Virus record (IMG/VR): IMGVR_UViG_3300037585_004390
Location: 1-27,572 of that record
DNA: 27,572 bases
Reading direction: 5' to 3' (one strand)
DNA from: a virus
Part shown: positions 1-6,657 of the stretch, piece after piece
Layout of the letters: each line of letters opens with the position of its first letter
How positions within the stretch are numbered: the stretch's first letter is position 1
Notes under the pieces: generated by a model
The model's input: only the letters and a program-made list of their open reading frames with translations
The model's database searches: none
Told to the model about the DNA's origin: nothing
Program-made: the position numbers and the translations under genes

Positions 1-2106
1 TTCGAGCTAGGCACCGAGCCTATGCCGAAGGACGGCGTTCCGAAAGACTACGTCAAGTTGTCATCCGGAATCGACGACCTGTTGGCGGCGGTCAAGGCTT
101 ACCGATATTACGACAACCCCAAGGAGGGTGAAGAGGGGCATAGCGAGGCGGCTGCCAGACTGTCGGAGCTGGACAACCCAGAGAACTATTCCGCGCTGCT
201 TGCTGAAGCCTACAAGCGCAAGGGTGCCGACTTTATAATCCGCAAGGATCTGGTGAAGCTGCTCACAAATAAGTTTGCACATAGCAGTCAGCAGAACCGA
301 CTGATGAGGGCGTTGAACTGGGGCATCCGCAACTCGACGCAGGGCTTCCTAGTTCATCCCTACTCCTATGTCGTTAACATGCTGACCAACGATTATTTTG
401 CAGTGGAGGCAGCTTTCTTTCGGGCGTTCCGAGGGACTGCTCTCATGCTCAAGAAAGATACCCGGTCGATGGGCAAGGCGGACGTAGATCAGGCTGGCCG
501 GATTGTTGCCGGGATGGTCATCCACCGTGCTGCCGGGATCCGTCAACTGATGGGCTTCAAAACCCAGTACGACCGGGTCATCGACGAGATACTTCCGGAC
601 GAGGTGTTCGAGAATTCAACAGCCTTGGCTGACCTGAAGGTGAACTACGATGTTGGCTGGGTTGAATACTTGAAGCAGGGCGAGATAGGTGCGGCTGGGT
701 TGCAGGCGATCCGTTACGGCAACATCGATCTACGGCCCAAGCAGAGGCTGGCCTACGCCTACCTGAAGTCTCAGGCGGTGCGCCGTGCGAAGGACAAGGG
801 ACTGAAAGGCAAAGCCCTCAAGGATTCGGTTGACAGCTACATGCTGAACCCACCTCAAGACGCGAGGATCGAGGCGGTCAACCAATCCCAGTTTGAATTC
901 CTGAACTACGCTGACAGCCCACAGCTTTTGCAAGACCTGACACGGTCGGACATGTCTCGGTTGGTGTTCCAGTATCCAAGGTTCGGCTACCACTATGCTC
1001 ACAAGCAATACGACCGGCTGAAGGCTTTGAAGAATGTTTTCGGAAAGCAGCCTCCCGGCAGGAGGGCGGACGCCTTGGCCCATGTGGTGACGCTGGCGAC
1101 CTTTACCGGGGGCTTGGGTGGTGCAACCCTGCATTACATCCTGAAGGCCATGGCTGGCGACGACGAGGACGATTCAGGTCAGTACATTGGCAACTACCAA
1201 ATCAAGTACCGTGACCAGATGACCGGCGAGGTGAAGACAAAGAAGATCGACTACTCGATGATCACCAGCAACCGGATCAACTTGTCTAAATATTTCGAGG
1301 CACTTGGGATCGGTGACGGTGATGGTGAAGACTTCTGGTGGAGGGTTCGCAACTACCCGATGATCGCCATGGCCGGTGCATCCGTTCAGGCAATCGAGGA
1401 CGGTAAGAAGTTCGGGGCTGGTCATGGAGTGGCAACGTGGCTCGGCATGGCTAAAGACTTGGCAACCGACATGACCACAATCGGGGCTGGCCTGAAGGTT
1501 GGCTCGAAGGCAATAGCCTCCCTCAAGTCGATGGATTCCGGCCAACCGGAGCGACCGGCACTGGATCCATACGGAGCCACTGTCCCGTTCTCTTTCTACC
1601 TGACCGAGGCGGCGTTGTCCTCCTTCGTTCCCGGCAAGCGTCAGTTCGATGAGTTTTCACTGATGGTGGATCCAATCCACCGGAGGCGAACCGGCAGCAA
1701 GCAGATCGGTTACGACCCCGGCGCATGGGAAGCCATCAGGCAGGGCCATGCAGGCGGAGCCGTTGACAGGGTGCTGACGGCGTTAGGAGCTGTTGAACCT
1801 CTACCTCCCGGCGGGAAGGTGGAGAACGTCAGCAGAAGCTCAATGTCAACAAACCAGACGGCCAAGAGCAGGCGGGTACGGAGCGAGGCTAGGCAGAAGT
1901 TGGATACCAGCTCGGCAGGCCAGTACTACGATCACAACGGCAACCTCCGCTTGGGAGTGGTGCCTGATGCCAATATTCGGAAACAGGAGCTTTGGCAGAC
2001 CGGAGCCAAGTTCGGAGGCTTCAACCTGAAGTCGGTTGACCGGAGGCTGTACCTTGACCAGCTCGAACCGCCCAAGCGAAAGAAGCGGAGCCTCCAGATC
2101 CGATGA
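1..2106 (+). CDS. Large internal virion / polyvalent protein, C-terminal part (LPD38-like), truncated by window edge
   Basis: The frame is open to base 1, so this is the C-terminal ~701 residues of a longer protein. Residue numbers here count from the ATG at 22. A conserved-looking stretch (NQSQFEFLNYADSP, about 287-300) followed by FQYPRFGYHYAHKQYDRL and a hydrophobic, glycine-rich segment (about 351-377) resembles the LPD38-type domain at the C-terminus of phage polyvalent proteins, which in podoviruses are carried in the capsid and ejected with DNA. An acidic loop follows, and the tail is basic (PKRKKRSLQIR). It overlaps the next small gene by ATGA. The assignment rests on remembered family pattern; a generic internal virion protein is the fallback. 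Confidence 0.6.
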   Translation, partial: FELGTEPMPKDGVPKDYVKLSSGIDDLLAAVKAYRYYDNPKEGEEGHSEAAARLSELDNPENYSALLAEAYKRKGADFIIRKDLVKLLTNKFAHSSQQNRLMRALNWGIRNSTQGFLVHPYSYVVNMLTNDYFAVEAAFFRAFRGTALMLKKDTRSMGKADVDQAGRIVAGMVIHRAAGIRQLMGFKTQYDRVIDEILPDEVFENSTALADLKVNYDVGWVEYLKQGEIGAAGLQAIRYGNIDLRPKQRLAYAYLKSQAVRRAKDKGLKGKALKDSVDSYMLNPPQDARIEAVNQSQFEFLNYADSPQLLQDLTRSDMSRLVFQYPRFGYHYAHKQYDRLKALKNVFGKQPPGRRADALAHVVTLATFTGGLGGATLHYILKAMAGDDEDDSGQYIGNYQIKYRDQMTGEVKTKKIDYSMITSNRINLSKYFEALGIGDGDGEDFWWRVRNYPMIAMAGASVQAIEDGKKFGAGHGVATWLGMAKDLATDMTTIGAGLKVGSKAIASLKSMDSGQPERPALDPYGATVPFSFYLTEAALSSFVPGKRQFDEFSLMVDPIHRRRTGSKQIGYDPGAWEAIRQGHAGGAVDRVLTALGAVEPLPPGGKVENVSRSSMSTNQTAKSRRVRSEARQKLDTSSAGQYYDHNGNLRLGVVPDANIRKQELWQTGAKFGGFNLKSVDRRLYLDQLEPPKRKKRSLQIR

Positions 2107-2276
2107 TTGGAATTGACCTGAACGACAGCCGGATACCGGAGCCGGACTTTGCTGACCAACTGGCTGACCTGATTCAGAGCTGGTCTGGGAAGATAACCAT
2201 GGGTGAAATTGTCGGCGCACTAGAAGTTCACAAGTTGCAAATAGTTATCCAGAATTCGGAACCTGAACCCGAATAA
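2103..2276 (+). CDS. Small acidic protein, 57 aa, end of late operon
   Basis: The ATG overlaps the stop of the large virion protein (ATGA), the coupling seen between most genes here. The product begins MIGIDLNDSRIPEPDF and ends in an acidic NSEPEPE tail; it has no membrane segment or recognised motif. It is the last gene of the rightward late module before a 300-base non-coding gap. Function unknown. The coupled start and collinear position support it as real; its shortness keeps confidence moderate. Confidence 0.5.
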   Translation: MIGIDLNDSRIPEPDFADQLADLIQSWSGKITMGEIVGALEVHKLQIVIQNSEPEPE

Positions 2277-2286
2277 GTGTTGCAAA

Positions 2287-2294
2287 GTGTTACA
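2287..2294. promoter_or_regulatory. GTGTTACA box
   Basis: First of five exact GTGTTACA/TGTAACAC octamers, all in non-coding gaps. It lies in the 10-base word TGTTACAGTG, which recurs exactly at 5623-5632 in the integrase control region. Possible arm site for integrase or operator half-site. Confidence 0.3.
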
Positions 2295-2376
2295 GTGAAT
2301 TTACAACCACTGCAAACAAAGGCTTAAAGTGCTAAAGGAACCGAATCACAAGTTGTCTCCCTACGTTTTTTAGACC

Positions 2377-2430
2377 TTAATAAATAAACAAAGAAAAGAC
2401 TTCTTCACCCTTTGTTTACAGGCTTATTAA
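2377..2430. repeat. AT-rich inverted repeat
   Basis: Arms TTAATAA + TAAACAAAG (2377-2383, 2385-2393) face CTTTGTTTA + TTATTAA (2410-2418, 2424-2430), giving 16 paired bases with a small bulge and a 16-base loop. There is no T-run placed like a classical terminator. It could be a termination, integrase or host-factor binding structure; the function is not determined by sequence. Confidence 0.45.
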
Positions 2431-2483
2431 TACTTGTCCATTGAAGTTAGTAGAAGTTGTCTGAAAAGGCAGAATCCGAGTTT

Positions 2484-2500
2484 GTGTTACATTGTAACAC
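2484..2500. promoter_or_regulatory. Perfect 17-base palindrome GTGTTAC-ATT-GTAACAC
   Basis: Two GTGTTACA octamers in inverted arrangement overlap to form a perfect 7-bp dyad around ATT. The same octamer occurs once at 2287 and as a direct pair at 11331 and 11344. A symmetric protein-binding site is the simplest reading; the protein is unknown, but the phage encodes two ribbon-helix-helix proteins and an integrase. Confidence 0.45.
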
Positions 2501-2550
2501 TTTCCGTTTCCGGCGTCCGCGAAACCCTAGGGCGGAGGCGGAAACGGAAA
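2501..2550. repeat. Long inverted repeat (about 19-bp arms)
   Basis: TTTCCGTTTCC at 2501-2511 pairs perfectly with GGAAACGGAAA at 2540-2550, and the helix continues inward through GC and TCCGC (one bulge, one mismatch) to an 11-base loop. It directly abuts the GTGTTAC palindrome on the left and the terminator on the right. Read leftward it is preceded by the T-run of that terminator, so it could strengthen termination or serve as a recombination or processing structure. Confidence 0.5.
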
Positions 2551-2573
2551 AAGCCCCCGGTTAGGGGGGCTTT
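2548..2573 (-). terminator. Rho-independent terminator of the leftward tRNA/integrase operon
   Basis: AAAGCCCCC (2550-2558) and GGGGGCTTT (2565-2573) form a 9-bp stem with a 6-base loop. On the minus strand the hairpin is followed by a T-run (GGGGGCTTTTT), just after the tRNA 3' end, so it ends leftward transcription. Confidence 0.75.
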
Positions 2574-2577
2574 GAAG

Positions 2578-2654
2578 TGGTACACCGGGTAGGACTTGAA
2601 CCTACAACCTACGGATTAGAAGTCCGTCGCTCTATCCAGTTGAGCTACCGGTGC
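2578..2654 (-). tRNA. tRNA-Arg (anticodon TCT)
   Basis: Folding the minus strand by eye gives a complete 77-nt cloverleaf: acceptor GCACCGG/CCGGTGT, D stem GCTC/GAGC, anticodon stem ACGGA/TCCGT with loop CTTCTAA (anticodon TCT), T stem GTAGG/CCTAC with loop TTCAAGT, discriminator A and an encoded CCA. It sits at the downstream end of the integrase operon, before a terminator. It decodes AGA/AGG. tRNA-Arg genes are common phage integration targets, so it may be a phage tRNA, the attachment identity block, or both. Its first 23 nt overlap the end of the adjacent coding sequence. Confidence 0.95.
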
Positions 2655-2889
2655 CAAATTTCTGTTCCCAGCCTTCGGGGCTGATTCCGGTGATCAGAAA
2701 TTCCCTGTCCTCATTGGAAACTGACTTGAGGGCATCCTGAATGAGCTTGCCGCGCCGGTACTGGAACAGCTCCTGTCCCGGCACCGACACTGTCCAATCC
2801 TTGCCTGTCACGCGACACTTCCCGATGAAGTGGTAGCGGTGACCGCCCTCGTAAGTCTCGGTGTACTGGAGTTGATCTAGGGCTGGCAT
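2632..2889 (-). CDS. Conserved-type small phage protein, 85 aa, ending inside the tRNA
   Basis: The protein contains HRYHFIGKCRVTGKDWTVSVPG ... FQYRRGKLIQDALKSVSNEDREFLITGISPEGWEQKFG (shown in parts), a pattern familiar from small hypothetical proteins of many tailed phages; its function is not established. It starts at an ATG overlapping the upstream stop (TAATG). The last eight codons, including the TAG stop, are bases of the tRNA-Arg 5' half: GGC ACC GGT AGC TCA ACT GGA TAG, the stop lying in the tRNA D-loop. The recognisable family region ends at about KFG, so the tRNA-encoded tail is an addition. Confidence 0.7.
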   Translation of the reverse strand: MPALDQLQYTETYEGGHRYHFIGKCRVTGKDWTVSVPGQELFQYRRGKLIQDALKSVSNEDREFLITGISPEGWEQKFGTGSSTG

Positions 2890-3125
2890 TATTCCACCAC
2901 CTCCACCGATGACGGGGCGATCCTTGGAAATGAATTATCCACTTCAACCAGATCCCAATGCTTTCCTTCAAGCAACTGATCAAGGTTAGGGTCGTCTTCG
3001 ATTTGTTCAGCCACATTGTCCTTCCATGTCATGTCGAAAGGACAAGGGTCTGATATTGGATCGATTTCGACAACCAAGTCGGTCTGCTCAACGAGCTTCC
3101 GTGTTACTGTTACCTTGATTTTCAA
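2889..3125 (-). CDS. Small protein of unknown function, 78 aa (TTG start)
   Basis: I place the start at the TTG overlapping the upstream stop (TTGA), with GGAGG four bases before it, giving a protein beginning (M)KIKVTVTRKLVEQTDLVVEI. A farther TTG at 3149 would add eight residues but has no better ribosome site. The sequence is acidic and β-rich in appearance (alternating K-I-K-V-T-V) with a WKDNVAEQIEDD segment; no domain is recognised. It is in the leftward integrase operon, coupled on both sides. Function unknown. Confidence 0.55.
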   Translation of the reverse strand: MKIKVTVTRKLVEQTDLVVEIDPISDPCPFDMTWKDNVAEQIEDDPNLDQLLEGKHWDLVEVDNSFPRIAPSSVEVVE

Positions 3126-3526
3126 AATGCCTCCACTGCCGACGACCAAGAGCCGTCTTTTTCCAAAACCTTGAGGTAGATAGCCCCGGCGTTCGGTGTT
3201 CCGAAATCGTCCAGCGGCTCCGTCAAATCGTACTCACCGGCAATCCAGCCGACGTAGTACAACTCGCCATTCCCGTCCAGCATCTGGAACTTGTCCATGC
3301 TCCACAAACTTTCTTCACTAGATTGATCGAGCTTTGACACTAGTAGTTCCTCGATCTCACCGGAGCAGTTGCTCGGCCCGATTGTGCCTACATCCGACTT
3401 TTGCCTACCGTGAATGTGATCCTCGGTGATGATCCAGCCATACTTGGCACCGTCTTTGGGATCGTAATTCACAGCCTCTGTCGGCGTAATGAATTCGATC
3501 ATTCGTTTCTTATTTAATCGCGACAT
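3122..3526 (-). CDS. Hypothetical protein, 134 aa
   Basis: An acidic soluble protein with KYGWIITEDHIHG near residues 28-40 and GELYYVGWIAGEYDL near 86-100. The N-terminal pattern (WIITEDHI, followed by a small Gly/Ser-rich region) recalls small hypothetical proteins found in phages, but no function can be given. No clear Shine-Dalgarno precedes the first ATG; a second ATG eight codons in is possible. It overlaps the upstream 45-aa membrane gene by 17 bases and the downstream gene by a few bases. Confidence 0.6.
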   Translation of the reverse strand: MSRLNKKRMIEFITPTEAVNYDPKDGAKYGWIITEDHIHGRQKSDVGTIGPSNCSGEIEELLVSKLDQSSEESLWSMDKFQMLDGNGELYYVGWIAGEYDLTEPLDDFGTPNAGAIYLKVLEKDGSWSSAVEAF

Positions 3527-3647
3527 TATGTGTTGGTTGGTTGATGATTACTTTCTTGGTTAATGATCCGTAAAAGAGAAGCCCCACTATCAGGACGTAG
3601 CCGATAGTGGTGAACCAAAAGAACGGTTTGTCGAGTTTAGAGTGCAT
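3510..3647 (-). CDS. Small single-pass membrane protein, 45 aa
   Basis: This short gene has a strong ribosome site (GGAGG six bases before ATG) placed inside the end of the upstream gene. The product has a basic N-terminus (MHSKLDK), one hydrophobic segment at about 9-27 (FFWFTTIGYVLIVGLLFYG) and a basic tail (SLTKKVIINQPTHNVAIK). It overlaps its neighbours by 11 and 17 bases, as expected for a coupled operon. A one-TM protein in a lysogeny region could act in superinfection exclusion or membrane signalling; that is inference only. Confidence 0.65.
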   Translation of the reverse strand: MHSKLDKPFFWFTTIGYVLIVGLLFYGSLTKKVIINQPTHNVAIK

Positions 3648-3981
3648 GACCCTCCTCCACTGCCGCCTTGATGGCCTTGGCTTGCTCTGTAACGCCCTTC
3701 AGCGCGTTTTCTGCACGGTGGAGTGAAAGGATCAGCCAATCTGAATTGCCGGTCTTAAATCCATCGTCAGCGTTGGCCAGATTGTAAGCTACTTTCTTAC
3801 GGGCCAGCTCCAGTTCCCGCGAAGCACGGCCAATCTTGTTGATCAGCGTTATGTACTTCGAGGTTTCGTTCAGGCGAGTAACCTCACCACTCCGCAAGCC
3901 AGTGTTTAAATTCAGGTGGCTTGCCTTCACCAAGTTCGCCGCCGTGATGGCTGCTAGTTGGGTTTCTATTAGTTCTACCAT
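3637..3981 (-). CDS. Helical protein, 114 aa, unknown function
   Basis: The start is placed at the ATG at 3981 (MVELIETQLAAITAANLVKASH), because a repeated leader element with AAAGG directly precedes it; an in-frame ATG further upstream lies beyond that element. The sequence is predicted almost entirely helical (IETQLAAITAANLVKA; INKIGRASRELELARKKVAYNL; LHRAENALKGVTEQAKAIKAAVEEG), consistent with a coiled-coil or helical-bundle protein. No motif is recognised. It follows the integrase in the leftward operon. Confidence 0.6.
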   Translation of the reverse strand: MVELIETQLAAITAANLVKASHLNLNTGLRSGEVTRLNETSKYITLINKIGRASRELELARKKVAYNLANADDGFKTGNSDWLILSLHRAENALKGVTEQAKAIKAAVEEGHAL

Positions 3982-4004
3982 GTTTAGTACCTTTCGTTTT
4001 GCGT
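3982..4004 (-). repeat. Leader element R1 (ACGCAAAAC ... GGTACTAAAC)
   Basis: Minus-strand copy of a bipartite element: ACGCAAAAC, GAAA, then GGTACTAAAC, ending immediately before the ATG of the 114-aa gene. Its AAAGG can act as the ribosome site. A hairpin CTCCC-TTCG-GGGAG (4029-4042) and an inverted repeat GGAGG/CCTCC lie just upstream. Related copies are at 5535, 7783 and 18062. Confidence 0.55.
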
Positions 4005-4054
4005 GGAGGGGAATTCCTCCCATCAACTCTCCCCGAAGGGAGGGCTGAAGGGAA

Positions 4055-4071
4055 GAGCCTGAATCAGGCTC
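4055..4071 (-). terminator. Hairpin at integrase stop codon
   Basis: GAGCCTGA-A-TCAGGCTC is a perfect 8-bp dyad containing the integrase TGA, followed on the minus strand by a pyrimidine stretch (TTCCCTTC) rather than a pure T-run. It could attenuate transcription or protect the integrase message 3' end. Confidence 0.4.
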
Positions 4072-5530
4072 CGATAGTTAGGTTGAAGTTAAAGTCAACC
4101 AGAAGGTTGGCGTAGTGCTTCTCCGTAGTGGAGATGTTCTGATGGCCAAGCGCGAGCTGGGCTGCGTGCATGGAGCCGGTGTTAGTGACGACCTCGGATC
4201 CGAACAAGGCCCGAAGCTCATGTAACCGCTTCTTGAAGTAGTCACATGCGTCCAGACCGTACAGCAACTCCTCGTTCCACCACTCATCGTGGAGCTTGTC
4301 CAGTGACGCCACAGCCCAACGGTGCTGACCGCGAAAGATGCGTTCAGATTTGGGAGCCTTACGACGCTTCTGCTCGGCCTTAAACCAATCGTGCAGCCAA
4401 CGAGGGATCTGTACGTCCCGCCTTGTCTTGCCCTTCGCCTCCCATGCGGGTTGCTCGAAAGACCCAACCTTGTAAGGGTCAGTGGTGCGAACCTGAACGA
4501 CCGGCACCGAGACTTTCGTGATCTCGTTTGTGAGGGCGTTACGGGCAACCTTGTCAACGATCTTGAAGGAGTCGAAAGAGAGGTGGTTGATCTCGTCCTT
4601 ACGCAGGCCGGACAGGCGAGCGATGAAGTACTTCGCAATATGGTTCCAAAGGTCGTCAGTGGAGGCGTTGTTGATGCTGAAGTCAGTACCGTCGCGAAGC
4701 GCGATGACACGGTCATCAACTTCAGTCACAACCTCGGTAGGCGGTGCCTGATAGCACTTGTTAGTGTCCACGCCGCACTTGTTGGTAGACCGGAACACCT
4801 CGATGGCTTTTTTCGGTATAGTCAACTTACCGTAGGCAACAGTGACGACGTTGTCGCTAAACAACGCCTTGGCCTTGGACAGATTCGAGTTGAAGGTAGC
4901 AGCCTTCGACTCGTAGCTTGGGCCGCATGTCAAAACAGATCCGTTACCGTCGCTCAAGACCTTCCGGCGGTACACCTCGAAGACCTTGCACTTGTCGCCG
5001 TCAACGATCTCGCCCAGTACTGACAGCGGGATCTTCCGGAGGGCATCCGTCACGGCGGTAGGAACACCCTTGATGGATGGGTCGTTACCGAAGCCGAGAA
5101 CCAACCGAACCGCCGCCGGGTAATCGGAGACAGACTTGTCGCCTAGCGGCTTGTTTTTCTTGGTGATGATCTTCTTGCCTTCACAAGCCAGCTCGAAAGC
5201 ATCGATGCAGTCCTGCACCGACGACCAGTTCTTCCGCTCCTTGATGACAACGTCCTTGGCAGCGTCAGTCCATGGAGTGTTCAGGATCTTCGCATACAGC
5301 TCGGCTCCCTTCTCGGCTGCAACCTCTATGTTAGCGGTTCCAGTGGACTTCGGGTAGGGCTTGTTGCGGATCTTTTTGAACGCCTGATAGTTCGGCGTAC
5401 CGGGTCGATTCCGTAGACTGAACACAATTTGGTTTCCGCGAAATTTCGCAGTAACGCTGGTGCTACGATCATGCTTTATGTAGGTGAACGTCGGCTTCGC
5501 GATCTTGTTGATTTCTGTATTTATGGTCAT
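4064..5530 (-). CDS. int: Tyrosine recombinase (phage integrase), 488 aa
   Basis: Site-specific recombinase that would integrate and excise the phage. The C-terminal half carries the family catalytic set: Arg310 in LSGLRKDEI, a basic β-hairpin lysine (about 366-368, AKGKTRRDV), His437-x-x-Arg440 in LHELRALFG, His463 in LGHQNIS and the nucleophile Tyr473 in TTEKHYANL. The N-terminal ~250 residues are long for the family and would contain the arm-binding and core-binding domains. It is the first gene of the leftward operon ending in the tRNA. The ATG follows leader element R2, which provides AAGG, and the operator/promoter region at 5573-5635. Confidence 0.93.
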   Translation of the reverse strand: MTINTEINKIAKPTFTYIKHDRSTSVTAKFRGNQIVFSLRNRPGTPNYQAFKKIRNKPYPKSTGTANIEVAAEKGAELYAKILNTPWTDAAKDVVIKERKNWSSVQDCIDAFELACEGKKIITKKNKPLGDKSVSDYPAAVRLVLGFGNDPSIKGVPTAVTDALRKIPLSVLGEIVDGDKCKVFEVYRRKVLSDGNGSVLTCGPSYESKAATFNSNLSKAKALFSDNVVTVAYGKLTIPKKAIEVFRSTNKCGVDTNKCYQAPPTEVVTEVDDRVIALRDGTDFSINNASTDDLWNHIAKYFIARLSGLRKDEINHLSFDSFKIVDKVARNALTNEITKVSVPVVQVRTTDPYKVGSFEQPAWEAKGKTRRDVQIPRWLHDWFKAEQKRRKAPKSERIFRGQHRWAVASLDKLHDEWWNEELLYGLDACDYFKKRLHELRALFGSEVVTNTGSMHAAQLALGHQNISTTEKHYANLLVDFNFNLTIGA

Positions 5531-5534
5531 TTTC

Positions 5535-5558
5535 TTTAGTATCCTTTCAGTTTTGCGT
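5535..5558 (-). repeat. Leader element R2 before integrase
   Basis: Minus-strand copy: ACGCAAAAC, TGAAA, then GGATACTAAA, followed by GAAA and the integrase ATG. Comparison with the promoter of the second RHH gene shows that this ~28-base block is what separates two otherwise similar upstream regions. Confidence 0.55.
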
Positions 5559-5572
5559 GTTTCTATATGGTT

Positions 5573-5591
5573 GCTATTCAGTGTCTAGACA
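5573..5591 (-). promoter_or_regulatory. Operator-like element O1 with TGTCTAGACA palindrome
   Basis: The minus strand reads TGTCTAGACACTGAATAGC, identical over 19 bases to the plus strand at 6678-6696 before the second RHH gene. The core TGTCTAGACA is a perfect 10-bp palindrome. It lies between the candidate integrase promoter and the integrase start. Best read as an operator or phage-specific promoter element. Confidence 0.6.
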
Positions 5592-5592
5592 G

Positions 5593-5700
5593 TCAAGACG
5601 GGGAGACGATTATCAGGGTAAATGTTACAGTGCAACCCCTTTTTTAAAAAAATATTAAAATAATTGTTTGCATTCAGACAGTGAGTAGTCACCGTCTTGA
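5593..5700. repeat. 9-bp inverted repeat flanking the divergent control region
   Basis: TCAAGACGG (5593-5601) and CCGTCTTGA (5692-5700) are perfect reverse complements bracketing the AT-rich tract between integrase and the rightward RHH gene. AGACAGT also occurs beside both halves (5588, 5674). Symmetric placement suggests paired operators for looping or divergent control. Confidence 0.4.
5609..5635 (-). promoter_or_regulatory. Candidate leftward promoter of the integrase operon
   Basis: On the minus strand TTGCAC (5635-5630) and GATAAT (5614-5609) are separated by 15 bases, slightly short for a σ70-type promoter. The spacer contains the TGTTACAGTG box shared with 2288-2297, so a protein binding there would block it. 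Transcription would cross operator O1. Confidence 0.35.
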
Positions 5701-5708
5701 GCGAGGTC

Positions 5709-5891
5709 ATGGGAAACCGACACAAAGATAAGAAGGGAATTTGCATTTACGAATGGGAGTGCAATATCGATCTTCTCAAAAAACAAGCCGACAAGGAGGG
5801 CTTGACCCTAACTACTTTGATAAAGCGGTTGACCCGGCACCACATTGAAAAAAACAATCCGGATGCAAACATTCGGGAAGACAAAATATAG
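5709..5891 (+). CDS. Ribbon-helix-helix-like DNA-binding protein, 60 aa
   Basis: The product has the size and layout of an Arc/MetJ/CopG-type dimer: a short basic N-terminus, a β-strand (GICIYEWE), helix one (NIDLLKKQADKEG) and helix two (TLTTLIKRLTRHHIEKN). It is the first rightward gene of the divergent control region, so a role as lysogeny or integrase repressor is likely by position. I chose the ATG at 5709, preceded by GCGAGG; a TTG at 5697 would add four residues but lies in the inverted-repeat arm. The fold assignment is by pattern, not alignment. Confidence 0.6.
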   Translation: MGNRHKDKKGICIYEWECNIDLLKKQADKEGLTLTTLIKRLTRHHIEKNNPDANIREDKI

Positions 5892-5902
5892 AAAACGAAA
5901 CG

Positions 5903-6391
5903 ATGGATAAAAAAGGAAACAACGAAGGGGAACGTGCCACTCGCGAGTACGTTGATACTACACTTCGCACTTCACATTATAAACAAAGTGAGGATACGAA
6001 TAAGCGCGTTCGGGGGATATTAACGCTGAAACAAGCAATTGTACTTTCAGCTTTACAATGGGTTTTGTGCGCCTCGGTTACAGCTTGGTACAATGGTGTT
6101 TGGTTTTTTGAAGTCCGAGACAACCTCGAAAAAGAGACTCGCCGCGCCGATATAGCCGAGAGTCAAAATAACTGGTTGTGGCATTCACATAGCAAATTAT
6201 GTGCGTTGCTCGAAGACGACCCCAAACTTCTAACTTTGGCTGACTGGGAGTTTTTTCTAGAAAAAGGCACGACTCGCCGCATAGATGGCTTCTTGAAAAT
6301 AATGCATGACGGTGATCATCCGAATCTGGACAAGTGGCATCTTGAACTACAGAACAAGAAATCAAATCAGGGTTTACCGGCAGCAAACTAA
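5903..6391 (+). CDS. Single-pass membrane protein, 162 aa, immunity region
   Basis: A charged N-terminus (about 1-43) precedes one hydrophobic segment at about 44-69 (QAIVLSALQWVLCASVTAWYNG region) and a C-terminal domain of about 90 residues (DNLEKETRRADIAESQNNW; TLADWEFFLEKGTTRRIDGFL). With no signal peptide and a positively charged N-terminal side, an N-in/C-out topology is likely. The message leader ATAGAAAACGAAACG before the ATG lacks a Shine-Dalgarno site and resembles the leader at 7820. Placed between a repressor-like gene and a coiled-coil gene, it is a candidate superinfection-exclusion or lysogenic-conversion protein (inference). Confidence 0.6.
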   Translation: MDKKGNNEGERATREYVDTTLRTSHYKQSEDTNKRVRGILTLKQAIVLSALQWVLCASVTAWYNGVWFFEVRDNLEKETRRADIAESQNNWLWHSHSKLCALLEDDPKLLTLADWEFFLEKGTTRRIDGFLKIMHDGDHPNLDKWHLELQNKKSNQGLPAAN

Positions 6392-6393
6392 CC

Positions 6394-6657
6394 ATGAGCA
6401 ATAAATCAGAAGTCGAGTTGGAGAACCATGTTTGTGAACTTCACAAACGAATCGTGCGGCTGGAGGGTATAGCGGCTTTGAATCGCGATCATTTGGAACG
6501 GCTCGTTTCACTGGTCGAGCGGTTGCTTGAAGCAACTAAAGAGCCGGACGAGGAAGTTGACGACAGAATGACAGACATTGAGGCTGACTCTAATGCACTG
6601 GCAAGCGCAGGGTTCGGAACCGATGAGGATTACGGAGGCGAAGTCGAAAGACTTTAG
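6394..6657 (+). CDS. Coiled-coil protein, 87 aa
   Basis: Starts two bases after the membrane-protein stop. Residues about 5-48 (ELENHVCELHKRIVRLEGIAAL, then LERLVSLVERLLEATKE) carry heptad-spaced leucines and valines of a coiled coil; the C-terminus is acidic with no further motif. Its TAG stop lies inside the terminator hairpin that closes this short operon. It may partner with the upstream membrane protein, but that is positional inference. No family recognised. Confidence 0.6.
   Translation: MSNKSEVELENHVCELHKRIVRLEGIAALNRDHLERLVSLVERLLEATKEPDEEVDDRMTDIEADSNALASAGFGTDEDYGGEVERL

Larger units (their letters stand above)
2277..2577. other. Non-coding gap with clustered inverted repeats (candidate attP or genome-end region)
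   Basis: No credible gene is seen on either strand in about 300 bases separating the rightward late module from the leftward tRNA/integrase operon. The DNA is AT-rich at first and holds an AT-rich inverted repeat, a 17-base GTGTTAC palindrome, a ~50-base inverted repeat and a terminator, plus repeated TGCAAA words near 2234-2320 (TTGCAAAT, TTGCAAAG, CTGCAAAC). Position beside a tRNA gene and upstream-to-downstream of an integrase operon is where attP, or the ends of a podovirus genome, would be expected. That role is inference. Confidence 0.45.

Noticed and set aside
4322-5023. 233-codon open frame on the plus strand
   Set aside because: It is antisense to the integrase, whose catalytic residues are all present; no start signal and no recognisable product.
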